DNA from: Molossus alvarezi
Taxonomy: Eukaryota; Chordata; Mammalia; Chiroptera; Molossidae
DNA: 64,000 nt
Assembly: GCA_037176705.1 (NCBI GenBank)
Contig: CM073893.1
Location: 20,770,074-20,834,073, forward strand
Direction: 5' to 3'
The notes beneath the pieces are model-generated. The model had not been told where the DNA came from. It saw nothing but the letters and a program-made list of their open reading frames with translations, and did no database searches. This document shows, piece by piece, positions 1 to 14,011 of the stretch; position 1 is the stretch's first letter, and every line of letters begins with the position of its first letter. A program made the translations under genes and the position numbers.

Positions 1-3000
1 GAGGGGACTGAAGAGGGAGAGGAGAGGGGATTGAAGAGGGAGAGGAGAGGGGACTGAAGAGGGAGAGGAGAGTGGACTGAAGAGGGCTAGGAGAGGGGAC
101 TGAAGAGGGAGAGGAGAGGGGACTGAAGAGGGAGAGGAGAGGGGACTGAAGAGGGAGAGGAGAGGGGACGGAAGAGGGAGAGGAGAGGGGACTGAGGAGG
201 GAGAAGAGAGGGGATGGAAGAAGGAGAGGAGAGGGGACTGAAGAGGGAGAGGAGAGGGGACTGAAGAGGGAGAGGAGAGGGGAGGGAAGAGGGAGAGGAG
301 AGGGGACTGAAGAGTGAGAGGAGAGGGGACTGACGAGGGAGAGGAGAGGGGATGGAAGAGGGAGAGGAGAGGGGACTGAAGAGAAAGAGGAGAGGGGACT
401 GAAGAGGGAGAGGAGAGGGGACTGAAGAGGGAGAGGAGAGGGGACTGAAGAGGGAGAGGAGAGGGGATGGAAGAGGGAGAGGAGAGGGGACTGAAGAGGA
501 AGAGGAGAGCGGACTGAAGAAGAGAGGAGAGGGGACTGAAGAGGGAGAGGAGAGGGGATGGAAGAGGGAGAGGAGAGGGGACTGAAGAGGGAGAGGAGAG
601 GGGACTGAAGAGGGAGAGGAGAGGGGACTGAAGAGGGAGAGGAGAGGTGACTGAACAGGGAGAGGAGAGGGGACTGAAGAGGGAGAGGAGAGGGGACTGA
701 AGAGGAGAGGAGAGGCGATTGAAGAGGGAGAGGAGAGGGGACTGAAGAGGAGAGGAGAGGGGACTGAAGAGGGAGAGGAGAGGGGATGGAAGAGGAGAGG
801 AGAGGGGACTGAAGAGGGAGAGGAGAGGGGATGGAAGAGGGAGAGGAGAGGGGACTGAAGAGGGAGAGGAGAGGGGATTGAAGAGGGAGAGGAGAGGGGA
901 CTGAAGAGGGAGAGGAGAGGGGACTGAAGAGGGAGAGGAGAGGGGACTGAAGAGGGAGAGGAGAGGGTATGGAAGAGGGAGAGGAGAGGGTACTGAAGAG
1001 GAAGAGGAGAGGGGACTGAAGAGGGATAGAGGAGGGGACTGAAGAGGAAGAGGAGGGGGGACTGAGGAGGAGAGGAGAGGGGACTGAAGAGGGAGAGGAG
1101 AGGGGATGGAAGAGGGAGAGGAGAGGGAACTGAAGAGGGAGAGGAGAGGGGACTGAGGAGGAGAGGAGAGGTGACTGAAGAGGGAGAGGAGAGGGGACTG
1201 AAGAGGGAGAGTAGAGAGGACTGAAGAGGGAGAGGAGAGGGGATGGAAGAGGGAGAGGAGAGGGGACTGAAGAGGGAGAGGAGAGGGGACTGAAGAGGGA
1301 GAGGAGAGGGGATGGAAGAGGGAGAGGAGAGGGGACTGAAGAGGGAGAGGAGAGGGGACTGAAGAGGGAGAGGAGAGGGGATGGAAGAGGGAGAGGAGAG
1401 GGGACTGAAGAGGAAGAGAAGAGGGGACGGAAGAAGAGAGGAGAGGAGACTGAAGAGGGAGAGGAGAGGGGATGGAAGAGGGAAAGGAGAGGGGACTGAA
1501 GAGGGAGAGGAGAGGGGACTGAAGAGGGAGAGGAGAGGGGATGGAAGAGGGAGAGGAGAGGGGACTGAGGAGGGAGAAAAGAGGGGATGGAAGAGGGAGA
1601 GGAGAGGGGACTGAAGAGGGAGAGGAGAGGGGACTGAAGAGGGAGTGGAGAGGGGATGGAAGAGGGAGAGGAGAGGGGACTGAGAAGGAGAGGAGAGGGG
1701 ACTGAAGAGGGAGAGGAGAGGGGACTGAGGAGGAGAGGAGAGGGTACTGAAGAGGGAGAGGAGAGGGGACTGAAGAGGGAGAGGAGAGGGGACTGAAGAC
1801 GGAGAGGAGAGGGGACTGAAGAGGGAGAGGAGAGGGGACTGAAGAGGGAGAGGCGAGGGGACTGAAGAGGGAGAGGAGTGGGGACTGAAGAGGGAGAGGA
1901 GAGAGGACTGAAGAGGGAGAGGAGAGGGGATGGAAGAGGGAGAGGAGAGGGGACTGAAGAGGGAGAGGAGAGGGGACGGAAGAGGGAGAGGAGAGGGGAC
2001 TGAAGGGGGAGAGGAGAGGGGATGGAAGAGGGAGAGGAGAGGGGATGGAAGAGGGAGATGAGAGGGGACTGAGGAGGACAGGAGAGGGGACTGAAGAGGG
2101 AGAGGAGAGGGGACTGAGGAGGAGAGGATAGGAGACTGAGGAGGAGAGGAGAGGGGACTGAAGAGGAGAGGAGAGGGGACTGAAGAGGAGAGGAGAGGGG
2201 ACTGAAGAGGGAGAGGAAGGGGACTGAAGAGGAGAGGAGAGGGGACTGAAGAGGAAGAGGAGAGGGGACTGAAGAGGAAGAGGAGAGGTTACTGAAGAGG
2301 GAGAGAAGAGGGGACTGAAGAGGGAGAGGAGAGGGGACTGAAGAGGAGAGGAGAGGGGACTGAAGAGGGAGAGGAGAGGGGATGGAAGAGGGAGAGGAGA
2401 GGGGATGGAAGAGGGAGAGGAGAGGGGACTGAAGAGGAAGAGGAGAGGGGACTGAAGAGGGAGAGAGGAGGGGACAGAAGAGGAAGAGGAGGGGGGACTG
2501 AGGAGGAGAGGAGAGGGGACTGAAGAGGAGAGGAGAGGTGACTGAAGAGGAGAGGAGAGGGGACTGAAGAGGAAGAGAAGAGGGGACTGAAGAGGAAGAG
2601 GAGAGGTTACTGAAGAGGGAGAGGAGAGGGGAATGAAGAGCGAGAGGACAGGGGATTGAAGAGGGAGAGGAGAGGGGACTGAAGAGGGAGAGGAGAGGGG
2701 ACTGAAGAGGGAGAGGAGAGGGGACTGAAGAGGGAGAGGAGAGGGAACTGAAGAGGGAGAGGAGAGGGGACCGAAGAGGGAGAGGAGAGGGGACTGAAGA
2801 GGGAGAGGAGAGGGGATTGAAGAGGGAGAGGAGAGGGGACTGAAGAGGTAGAGGAGAGTGGACTGAAGAGGGAGAGGAGAGGGGACTGAAGAGGGAGAGG
2901 AGAGGGGACTGAAGAGGGAGAGGAGAGGGGACTGAAGAGGGAGAGGAGAGGGGACGGAAGAGGGAGAGGAGAGGGGACTGAGGAGGGAGAAGAGAGGGGA

Positions 3001-3548
3001 TGGAAGAGGGAGAGGAGAGGGGACTGAAGAGGGAGAGGAGAGGGGACTGAAGAGGGAGAGGAGAGGGGACTGAAGAGGGAGAGGAGAGGGGACTGAAGAG
3101 GGAGAGGAGAGGGGACTGACGAGGGAGAGGAGAGGGGATGGAAGAGGGAGAGGAGAGGGGACTGAAGAGAAAGAGGAGAGGGGACTGAAGAGGGAGAGGA
3201 GAGGGGACTGAAGAGGGAGAGGAGAGGGGACTGAAGAGGGAGAGGAGAGGGGATGGAAGAGGGAGAGGAGAGGGGACTGAAGAGGAAGAGGAGAGGGGAC
3301 TGAAGAAGAGAGGAGAGGGGACTGAAGAGGGAGAGGAGAGGGGATGGAAGAGGGAGAGGAGAGGGGACTGAAGAGGGAGAGGAGAGGGGACTGAAGAGGG
3401 AGAGGAGAGGGGACTGAAGAGGAGAGGAGAGGGGATTGAAGAGGGAGAGGAGAGGGGACTGAAGAGGAGAGGAGAGGGGACTGAAGAGGGAGAGGAGAGG
3501 GGATGGAAGAGGGAGAGGAGAGGGGACTGAAGAGGGAGAGGAGAGGGG

Positions 3549-4610
3549 ATGGAAGAGGGAGAGGAGAGGGTACTGAAGAGGAAGAGGAGAGGGGACTGAA
3601 GAGGGATAGAGGAGGGGACTGAAGAGGAAGAGGAGGGGGGACTGAGGAGGAGAGGAGAGGGGACTGAAGAGGAGAGGAGATGGGACTGAAGAGGAGAGGA
3701 GAGGGGACTGAAGAGGAAGAGGAGAGGGGATTGAAGAGGGAGAGGAGAGGGGCCTGAAGAGGGAGAGGAGAGGGGACTGAAGAGGGAGAGGAGAGGGGAC
3801 TGAAGAGGGAGAGGAGAGGGTATGGAAGAGGGAGAGGAGAGGGTACTGAAGAGGAAGAGGAGAGGGGACTGAAGAGGGATAGAGGAGGGGACTGAAGAGG
3901 AAGAGGAGGGGGGACTGAGGAGGAGAGGAGAGGGGACTGAAGAGGAGAGGAGAGGGGAGTGAAGAGGAGAGGAGAGGGGACTGAAGAGGAAGAGGAGAGG
4001 GGACTGAAGAGGGAGAGGAGTGGGGACTGAAGAGGGAGAGGAGAGGGGATGGAAGAGGGAGAGGAGAGGGGACTGAAGAGGAAGAGGAGAGGGGACTGAA
4101 GAAGAGAGGAGAGGGGACTGAAGAGGGAGATGAGAGGGGATGGAAGAGGGAGAGGAGAGGGGACTGAAGAGGGAGAGGAGTGGGGACTGAAGAGGGAGAG
4201 GAGAGGGTATGGAAGAGGGAGAGGAGAGGGTACTGAAGAGGAAGAGGAGAGGGGACTGAAGAGGGATAGAGGAGGGGACTGAAGAGGAAGAGGAGGGGGG
4301 ACTGAGGAGGAGAGGAGAGGGGACTGAAGAGGAGAGGAGATGGGACTGAAGAGGAGAGGAGAGGGGACTGAAGAGGAAGAGGAGAGGGGATTGAAGAGGG
4401 AGAGGAGAGGGGCCTGAAGAGGGAGAGGAGAGGGGACTGAAGAGGGAGAGGAGAGGGGACTGAAGAGGGAGAGGAGAGGGTATGGAAGAGGGAGAGGAGA
4501 GGGTACTGAAGAGGAAGAGGAGAGGGGACTGAAGAGGGATAGAGGAGGGGACTGAAGAGGAAGAGGAGGGGGGACTGAGGAGGAGAGGAGAGGGGACTGA
4601 AGAGGAGAGG
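3549..4610. repeat. 660-bp direct duplication inside the array
   Basis: The segment at about 3549-3950 recurs at 4209-4610 almost base for base. The rare marker GGGATAGAGG falls at 3603 and 3876 in the first copy and at 4263 and 4536 in the second, both shifted by 660 bp. The copies part where GAGGGGAGTG (first) meets GATGGGACTG (second). The same marker occurs at 1023, 4786, 7751, 8024 and 10898, so the block belongs to a dispersed higher-order family. Confidence 0.85.
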
Positions 4611-7600
4611 AGATGGGACTGAAGAGGAGAGGAGAGGGGACTGAAGAGGAAGAGGAGAGGGGATTGAAGAGGGAGAGGAGAGGGGCCTGAAGAGGGAGAG
4701 GAGAGGGGACTGAAGAGGGAGAGGAGAGGGGACTGAAGAGGGAGAGGAGAGGGTATGGAAGAGGAAGAGGAGAGGGGACTGAAGAGGGATAGAGGAGGGG
4801 ACTGAAGAGGAAGAGGAGGGGGGACTGAGGAGGAGAGGAGAGGGGACTGAAGAGGAGAGGAGAGGGGACTGAAGAGGAGAGGAGAGGGGACTGAAGAGGA
4901 AGAGGAGAGGGGACTGAAGAGGGAGAGGAGTGGGGACTGAAGAGGGAGAGGAGAGGGGATGGAAGAGGGAGAGGAGAGGGGACTGAAGAGGAAGAGGAGA
5001 GGGGACTGAAGAAGAGAGGAGAGGGGACTGAAGAGGGAGATGAGAGGGGATGGAAGAGGGAGAGGAGAGGGGACTGAAGAGGGAGAGGAGTGGGGACTGA
5101 AGAGGGAGAGGAGAGGGGATGGAAGAGGGAGAGGAGAGGGGATGGAAGAGGGAGAGTTGAGGGGACTGAGGAGGACAGGAGAGGGGACTGAAGAGGGAGA
5201 GGAGAGGAGACTGAGGAGGAGAGGAGAGGGGACTGAGGAGGAGAGGAGAGGGGACTGAAGAGGGAGAGGAGAGGGGACTGAAGAGGAGAGGAGAGGGGAC
5301 TGAAGAGGAAGAGGAGAGGGGACTGAAGAGGAAGAGGAGAGGGGACTGAAGAGGAAGAGGAGAGGGGACTGAAGAAGAGAGGAGAGGAGACTGAAGAGGG
5401 AGAGGAGAGGGGATGGAAGAGGGAAAGGAGAGGGGACTGAAGAGGGAGAGGAGAGGGGACTGAAGAGGGAGAGGAGAGGGGATGGAAGAGGGAGAGGAGA
5501 GGGGACTGAGGAGGGAGAAAAGAGGGGATGGAAGAGGGAGAGGAGAGGGGACTGAAGAGGGAGAGGAGAGGGGACTGAAGAGGGAGAGGAGAGGGGATGG
5601 AAGAGGGAGAGGAGAGGGGACTGAGAAGGAGAGGAGAGGGGACTGAAGAGGGAGAGGAGAGGGGACTGAGGAGGAGAGGAGAGGGTACTGAAGAGGGAGA
5701 GGAGAGGGGACTGAAGAGGGAGAGGAGAGGGGACTGAAGACGGAGAGGAGAGGGGTCTGAAGAGGGAGAGGAGAGGGGACTGAAGAGGGAGAGGCGAGGG
5801 GACTGAAGAGGGAGAGGAGTGGGGACTGAAGAGGGAGAGGAGAGAGGACTGAAGAGGGAGAGGAGAGGGGATGGAAGAGGGAGAGGAGAGGGGACTGAAG
5901 AGGGAGAGGAGAGGGGACGGAAGAGGGAGAGGAGAGGGGACTGAAGGGGGAGAGGAGAGGGGATGGAAGAGGGAGAGGAGAGGGGATGGAAGAGGGAGAT
6001 GAGAGGGGACTGAGGAGGACAGGAGAGGGGACTGAAGAGGGAGAGGAGAGGGGAGTGAGGAGGAGAGGATAGGAGACTGAGGAGGAGAGGAGAGGGGACT
6101 GAAGAGGAGAGGAGAGGGGACTGAAGAGGAGAGGAGAGGGGACTGAAGAGGGAGAGGAAGGGGACTGAAGAGGAGAGGAGAGGGGACTGAAGAGGAAGAG
6201 GAGAGGGGACTGAAGAGGAAGAGGAGAGGTTACTGAAGAGGGAGAGAAGAGGGGACTGAAGAGGGAGAGGAGAGGGGACTGAAGAGGAGAGGAGAGGGGA
6301 CTGAAGAGGGAGAGGAGAGGGGATGGAAGTGGGAGAGGAGAGGGGATGGAAGAGGGAGAGGAGAGGGGACTGAAGAGGAAGAGGAGAGGGGACTGAAGAG
6401 GGAGAGAGGAGGGGACAGAAGAGGAAGAGGAGGGGGGACTGAGGAGGAGAGGAGAGGGGACTGAAGAGGAGAGGAGAGGTGACTGAAGAGGAGAGGAGAG
6501 GGGACTGAAGAGGAAGAGAAGAGGGGACTGAAGAGGAAGAGGAGAGGTTACTGAAGAGGGAGAGGAGAGGGGAATGAAGAGCGAGAGGACAGGGGATTGA
6601 AGAGGGAGAGGAGAGGGGACTGAAGAGGGAGAGGAGAGGGGACTGAAGAGGGAGAGGAGAGGGGACTGAAGAGGGAGAGGAGAGGGAACTGAAGAGGGAG
6701 AGGAGAGGGGACCGAAGAGGGAGAGGAGAGGGGACTGAAGAGGGAGAGGAGAGGGGATTGAAGAGGGAGAGGAGAGGGGACTGAAGAGGTAGAGGAGAGT
6801 GGACTGAAGAGGGAGAGGAGAGGGGACTGAAGAGGGAGAGGAGAGGGGACTGAAGAGGGAGAGGAGAGGGGACTGAAGAGGGAGAGGAGAGGGGACGGAA
6901 GAGGGAGAGGAGAGGGGACTGAGGAGGGAGAAGAGAGGGGATGGAAGAGGGAGAGGAGAGGGGACTGAAGAGGGAGAGGAGAGGGGACTGAAGAGGGAGA
7001 GGAGAGGGGACTGAAGAGGGAGAGGAGAGGGGACTGAAGAGGGAGAGGAGAGGGGACTGACCAGGGAGAGGAGAGGGGATGGAAGAGGGAGAGGAGAGGG
7101 GACTGAAGAGAAAGAGGAGAGGGGACTGAAGAGGGAGAGGAGAGGGGACTGAAGAGGGAGAGGAGAGGGGACTGAAGAGGGAGAGGAGAGGGGATGGAAG
7201 AGGGAGAGGAGAGGGGACTGAAGAGGAAGAGGAGAGGGGACTGAAGAAGAGAGGAGAGGGGACTGAAGAGGGAGAGGAGAGGGGATGGAAGAGGGAGAGG
7301 AGAGGGGACTGAAGAGGGAGAGGAGAGGGGACTGAAGAGGGAGAGGAGAGGGGACTGAAGAGGGAGAGGAGAGGTGACTGAACAGGGAGAGGAGAGGGGA
7401 CTGAAGAGGGAGAGGAGAGGGGACTGAAGAGGAGAGGAGAGGGGATTGAAGAGGGAGAGGAGAGGGGACTGAAGAGGAGAGGAGAGGGGACTGAAGAGGG
7501 AGAGGAGAGGGGATGGAAGAGGGAGAGGAGAGGGGACTGAAGAGGGAGAGGAGAGGGGATGGAAGAGGGAGAGGAGAGGGGACTGAAGAGGGAGAGGAGA

Positions 7601-7773
7601 GGGGATTGAAGAGGGAGAGGAGAGGGGACTGAAGAGGGAGAGGAGAGGGGACTGAAGAGGGAGAGGAGAGGGGACTGAAGAGGGAGAGGAGAGGGTATGG
7701 AAGAGGGAGAGGAGAGGGTACTGAAGAGGAAGAGGAGAGGGGACTGAAGAGGGATAGAGGAGGGGACGGAAGA

Positions 7774-8496
7774 GGAAGAGGAGGGGGGACTGAGGAGGAG
7801 AGGAGAGGGGACTGAAGAGGAGAGGAGATGGGACTGAAGAGGAGAGGAGAGGGGACTGAAGAGGAAGAGGAGAGGGGATTGAAGAGGGAGAGGAGAGGGG
7901 ACTGAAGAGGGAGAGGAGAGGGGACTGAAGAGGGAGAGGAGAGGGGACTGAAGAGGGAGAGGAGAGGGTATGGAAGAGGGAGAGGAGAGGGTACTGAAGA
8001 GGAAGAGGAGAGGGGACTGAAGAGGGATAGAGGAGGGGACTGAAGAGGAAGAGGAGGGGGGACTGAGGAGGAGAGGAGAGGGGACTGAAGAGGAGAGGAG
8101 AGGGGACTGAAGAGGAGAGGAGAGGGGACTGAAGAGGAAGAGGAGAGGGGACTGAAGAGGGAGAGGAGTGGGGACTGAAGAGGGAGAGGAGAGGGGATGG
8201 AAGAGGGAGAGGAGAGGGGACTGAAGAGGAAGAGGAGAGGGGACTGAAGAAGAGAGGAGAGGGGACTGAAGAGGGAGATGAGAGGGGATGGAAGAGGGAG
8301 AGGAGAGGGGACTGAAGAGGGAGAGGAGTGGGGACTGAAGAGGGAGAGGAGAGGGGATGGAAGAGGGAGAGGAGAGGGGATGGAAGAGGGAGAGTTGAGG
8401 GGACTGAGGAGGACAGGAGAGGGGACTGAAGAGGGAGAGGAGAGGAGACTGAGGAGGAGAGGAGAGGGGACTGAGGAGGAGAGGAGAGGGGACTGA
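7774..8496. repeat. Higher-order repeat block, copy of 4536-5258
   Basis: This block matches 4536-5258 at a constant 3,238-bp offset. The marker GGGATAGAGG at 4786 reappears at 8024. The 219-bp stretch at 5040-5258, which includes the rare words GAGTTGAGGGG and GAGGACAGG, reappears at 8278-8496 with the same translation. Long-range identity of this kind shows that multi-kilobase pieces of the array, not only single units, have been copied. Confidence 0.85.
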
Positions 8497-11400
8497 AGAG
8501 GAGAGGAGAGGGGACTGAAGAGGGAGAGGAGAGGGGACTGAAGAGGAGAGGAGAGGGGACTGAAGAGGAAGAGGAGAGAAGACTGAAGAGGAAGAGGAGA
8601 GGGGACTGAAGAGGAAGAGGAGAGGGGACTGAAGAGGGAGAGGAGAGGGGATGGAAGAGGGAGAGGAGAGGGGACTGAAGAGGGAGTGGAGAGGGGACTG
8701 AAGAGGGAGAGGAGAGGGGACTGAAGAGGGAGAGGGGAGGGGACTGAAGAGGGAGAGGAGAGGGGATGGAAGAGGGAGAGGAGAGGGGACCGAAGAGGGA
8801 GTGGAGAGGGGACTGAAGAAGAGAGGAGAGGGGACTGAAGAGGGAGAGGAGAGGGGATGGAAGAGGGAGAGGAGAGGGGACTGAAGAGGGAGTGGAGAGG
8901 GGACTGAAGAGGGAGAGGAGAGGGGACTGAAGAGGGAGAGGGGAGGGGACTGAAGAGGGAGAGGAGAGGGGACTGAAGAGGGAGAGGAGAGGGGACTGAA
9001 GAGGGAGAGGAGAGGGGACTGAAGAGGGAGAGGCGAGGGGAATGAAGAGGGAGAGGAGAGGGGACTGAAGAGGGAGAGGAGAGAGGACTGAAGAGGGAGA
9101 GGAGAGGGGATGGAAGAGGGAGAGGAGAGGGGACTGAAGAGGGAGAGGAGAGGGGACGGAAGAGGGAGAGGAGAGGGGATGGAAGAGGGAGATGAGAGGG
9201 GACTGAGGAGGACAGGAGAGGGGACTGAAGAGGGAGAGGAGAGGGGACTGAGGAGGAGAGGATAGGAGACTGAGGAGGAGAGGAGAGGGGACTGAAGAGG
9301 AGAGGAGAGGGGACTGAAGAGGAGAGGAGAGGGGACTGAAGAGGGAGAGGAAGGGGACTGAAGAGGAGAGGAGAGGGGACTGAAGAGGATGAGGAGAGGG
9401 GACTGAAGAGGAAGAGGAGAGGTTACTGAAGAGAGAGAGAAGAGGGGACTGAAGAGGGAGAGGAGAGGGGACTGAAGAGGAGAGGAGAGGGGACTGAAGA
9501 GGGAGAGGAGAGGGGATGGAAGAGGGAGAGGAGAGGGGATGGAAGAGGGAGAGGAGAGGGGACTGAAGAGGAAGAGGAGAGGGGACTGAAGAGGGAGAGA
9601 GGAGGGGACAGAAGAGGAAGAGGAGGGGGGACTGAGGAGGAGAGGAGAGGGGACTGAAGAGGAGAGGAGAGGGGACTGAAGAGGAGAGGAGAGGGGACTG
9701 AAGAGGAAGAGAAGAGGGGACTGAAGAGGAAGAGGAGAGGTTACTGAAGAGGGAGAGGAGAGGGGAATGAAGAGCGAGAGGACAGGAGATTGAAGAGGGA
9801 GAGGAGAGGGGACTGAAGAGGGAGAGGAGAGGGGACTGAAGAGGGAGAGGAGAGGGGACTGAAGAGGGAGAGGAGAGGGAACTGAAGAGGGAGAGGAGAG
9901 GGGACTGAAGAGGGAGAGTAGAGGGGACTGAAGAGGGAGAGGAGAGGGGATTGAAGAGGGAGAGGAGAGGGGACTGAAGAGGGAGAGGAGAGGGGACTGA
10001 AGAGGGAGAGGAGAGGGGACTGAAGAGGGAGAGGAGAGGGGACCGAAGAGGGAGAGGAGAGGGGACTGAGGAGGGAGAAGAGAGGGGATGGAAGAAGGAG
10101 AGGAGAGGGGACTGAAGAGGGAGAGGAGAGGGGACTGAAGAGGGAGAGGAGAGGGGATGGAAGAGGGAGAGGAGAGGGGACTGAAGAGGGAGAGGAGAGG
10201 GGACTGACAAGGGAGAGGAGAGGGGATGGAAGAGGGAGAGGAGAGGGGACTGAAGAGAAAGAGGAGAGGGGACTGAAGAGGGAGAGGAGAGGGGACTGAA
10301 GAGGGAGAGGAGAGGGGACTGAAGAGGGAGAGGAGAGGGGATGGAAGAGGGAGAGGAGAGGGGACTGAAGAGGAAGAGGAGAGGGGACTGAAGAAGAGAG
10401 GAGAGGGGACTGAAGAGGGAGAGGAGAGGGGATGGAAGAGGGAGAGGAGACGGGACTGAAGAGGGAGAGGAGAGGGGACTGAAGAGGGAGAGGAGAGGGG
10501 ACTGAAGAGGGAGAGGAGAGGTGACTGAACAGGGAGAGGAGAGGGGACTGAAGAGGGAGAGGAGAGGGGACTGAAGAGGAGAGGAGAGGGGATTGAAGAG
10601 GGAGAGGAGAGGGGACTGAAGAGGAGAGGAGAGGGGACTGAAGAGGGAGAGGAGAGGGGATGGAAGAGGGAGAGGAGAGGGGACTGAAGAGGGAGAGGAG
10701 AGGGGATGGAAGAGGGAGAGGAGAGGGGACTGAAGAGGGAGAGGAGAGGGGATTGAAGAGGGAGAGGAGAGGGGACTGAAGAGGGAGAGGAGAGGGGACT
10801 GAAGAGGGAGAGGAGAGGGGACTGAAGAGGGAGAGGAGAGGGTATGGAAGAGGGAGAGGAGAGGGTACTGAAGAGGAAGAGGAGAGGGGACTGAAGAGGG
10901 ATAGAGGAGGGGACTGAAGAGGAAGAGGAGGGGGGACTGTGGAGGAGAGGAGAGGGGACTGAAGAGGAGAGGAGAGGGGACTGAAGAGGAGGGGAGAGGG
11001 GACTGAAGAGGAAGAGGAGAGGGGACTGAAGAGGAAGAGGAGAGGTTACTGAAGAGGGAGAGGAGAGCGGATTGACGAGGGAGAGGAGAGGGGATGGAAG
11101 AGGGAGAAGAGAGGGGACTGAGAGGGAGAGGAGAGGGAACTGAAGAGGAGAGGAGATTGGACTGAAAAGGGAGAGGAGAGGGGATTGAAGAGGGAGAGGA
11201 GAGGGGACTGAAGAGGGAGAGGAGAGGGGACTGAAGAGGGAGAGGAGAGGGGACTGAAGAGGGAGAGGAGAGGGGATGGAAGAGGGAGAGGAGAGTGGAC
11301 TGAGGAGGCAGAAGAGAGGGTATGGAAGAGGGAGAGTAGAGGGGACTGAAGAGGGAGTGGAGAGGGGACTGAAGAGGGAGAGGAGAGGGGATGGAAGAGG

Positions 11401-12639
11401 GAGAGGAGAGGGGACTGAAGAGGGAGAGGAGAGGGGACTGACCAGGGAGAGGAGAGGGGATCGAAGAGTGAGAGGAGAGGGGACTGAAGAGGGAGAGGAG
11501 AGGGGACTGAAGAGGGAGAGGAGTGGGGACTGAAGAGGGAGAGGAGAGGGAATGGAAGAGGGAGAGGAGAGGGGACTGAAGAGGAAGAGGAGAGGGGACT
11601 GAAGAAGAGAGGAGAGGGGACTGAAGAGGGAGATGAGAGGGGATGGAAGAGGGAGAGGAGAGGGGATGGAAGAGGGAGAGGAGAGGGGACTGAAGAGGGA
11701 GAGGAGAGGGGACTGACGAGGGAGAGGTGAGGGGATGGAAGAGGGAGAGGAGAGGGGACTGAAGAGAAAGAGGAGAGGGGACTGAAGAGGGAGAGGAGAG
11801 GGGACTGAAGAGGGAGAGGAGAGGGGACTGAAGAGGGAGAGGAGAGGGGATTGAAGAGGGAGAGGAGAGGGGACTGAAGAGGGAGAGGAGAGGGGACTGA
11901 AGAGGGAGAGGAGAGGGGACTGAAGAGGGAGAGGAGAGGGGACTGAAGAGGGAGAGGAGAGGGGACTGAAGAGGGAGAGGAGAGGGGACTGAGGAGGGAG
12001 AAGAGAGGGGATGGAAGAGGGAGAGGAGAGGGGACTGAAGAGGGAGAGGAGAGGGGACTGAAGAGGGAGAGGAGAGGGGATGGAAGAGGGAGAGGAGAGG
12101 GGACTGAAGAGGGAGAGGAGAGGGGACTGAAGAGGGAGAGGAGAGGGGACTGAAGAGGGAGAGGAGAGGGGACTGAAGAGGGAGAGGAGAGGGGACGGAA
12201 GAGGGAGAGGAGAGGGGACTGAGGAGGGAGAAGAGAGGGGACGGAAGAGGGAGAGGAGAGGGGACTGAAGAGGGAGAGGAGAGGGGACTGAAGAGGGAGA
12301 GGAGAGGGGATGGAAGAGGGAGAGGAGAGGGGACTGAAGAGGGAGAGGAGAGGGGACTGACGAGGGAGAGGTGAGGGGATGGAAGAGGGAGAGGAGAGGG
12401 GACTGAAGAGAAAGAGGAGAGGGGACTGAAGAGGGAGAGGAGAGGGGACTGAAGAGGGAGAGGAGAGGGGACTGAAGAGGGAGAGGAGAGGGGATGGAAG
12501 AGGGAGAGGAGAGGGGACTGAAGAGGAAGAGGAGAGGGGACTGAAGAAGAGAGGAGAGGGGACTGAAGAGGGAGAGGAGAGGGGATGGAAGAGGGAGAGG
12601 AGAGGGGACTGAAGAGGGAGAGGAGAGGGGACTGAAGAG

Positions 12640-13831
12640 GGAGAGGAGAGGGGACTGAAGAGGGAGAGGGGAGGGGACTGAAGAGGGAGAGGAGAGGGGA
12701 TGGAAGAGGGAGAGGAGAGGGGACTGAAGAGGGAGAGGAGAGGGGACTGAGGAGGAGAGGAGAGGGGACTGAAGAGGGAGAGGAGAGGGGACTGAAGAGG
12801 GAGAGTAGAGAGGACTGAAGAGGGAGAGGAGAGGGGATGGAAGAGCGAGAGGAGAGGGGACTGAAGAGGGAGAGGAGAGGGGACTGAAGAGGGAGAGGAG
12901 AGGGGATGGAAGAGGGAGAGGAGAGGGGACTGAAGAGGGAGAGGAGAGGGGACTGAAGAGGGAGAGGAGAGGGGATGGAAGAGGGAGAGGAGAGGGGACT
13001 GAAGAGGAAGAGGAGAGGGGACGGAAGAAGAGAGGAGAGGAGACTGAAGAGGGAGAGGAGAGGGGATGGAAGAGGGAAAGGAGAGGGGACTGAAGATGGA
13101 GAGGAGAGGGCACTGAAGAGGGAGAGGAGAGGGGATGGAAGAGGGAGAGGAGAGGGGACTGAGGAGGGAGAAGAGAGGGGACGGAAGAGGGAGAGGAGAG
13201 GGGACTGAAGAGGGAGAGGAGAGGGGACTGAAGAGGGAGAGGAGAGGGGACTGAAGAGGGAGAGGGGAGGGGACTGAAGAGGGAGAGGAGAGGGGATGGA
13301 AGAGGGAGAGGAGAGGGGACTGAAGAGGGAGAGGAGAGGGGACTGAGGAGGAGAGGAGAGGGGACTGAAGAGGGAGAGGAGAGGGGACTGAAGAGGGAGA
13401 GTAGAGAGGACTGAAGAGGGAGAGGAGAGGGGATGGAAGAGCGAGAGGAGAGGGGACTGAAGAGGGAGAGGAGAGGGGACTGAAGAGGGAGAGGAGAGGG
13501 GATGGAAGAGGGAGAGGAGAGGGGACTGAAGAGGGAGAGGAGAGGGGACTGAAGAGGGAGAGGAGAGGGGATGGAAGAGGGAGAGGAGAGGGGACTGAAG
13601 AGGAAGAGGAGAGGGGACGGAAGAAGAGAGGAGAGGAGACTGAAGAGGGAGAGGAGAGGGGATGGAAGAGGGAAAGGAGAGGGGACTGAAGATGGAGAGG
13701 AGAGGGCACTGAAGAGGGAGAGGAGAGGGGATGGAAGAGGGAGAGGAGAGGGGACTGAGGAGGGAGAAGAGAGGGGATGGAAGAGGGAGAGGAGAGGGGA
13801 CTGAAGAGGGAGAGGAGAGGGGACTGAAGAG
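12640..13831. repeat. 596-bp tandem duplication inside the array
   Basis: Two copies of about 596 bp sit side by side (about 12640-13235 and 13236-13831). The landmark GAGAGGGGAGGGGACTG occurs at 12665 and 13261. The block holding GAAGAAGAGAGGAGAGG and GAGGGAAAGGAG recurs at the same offset. One visible difference is GACGGAAG in the first copy against GATGGAAG in the second. 596 is about 26 units. Related blocks occur near 1381 and 17995. Confidence 0.85.
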
Positions 13832-14011
13832 GGAGAGGAGAGGGGATGGAAGAGGGAGAGGAGAGGAGACTGAGAAGGAGAGGAGAGGGGACTGAAGAGG
13901 GAGAGGAGAGGGGACTGAGGAGGAGAGGAGAGGGTACTGAAGAGGGAGAGGAGAGGGGACTGAAGAGGGAGAGGAGAGGGGACTGAAGAGGGAGTGGAGA
14001 GGGGACTGAAG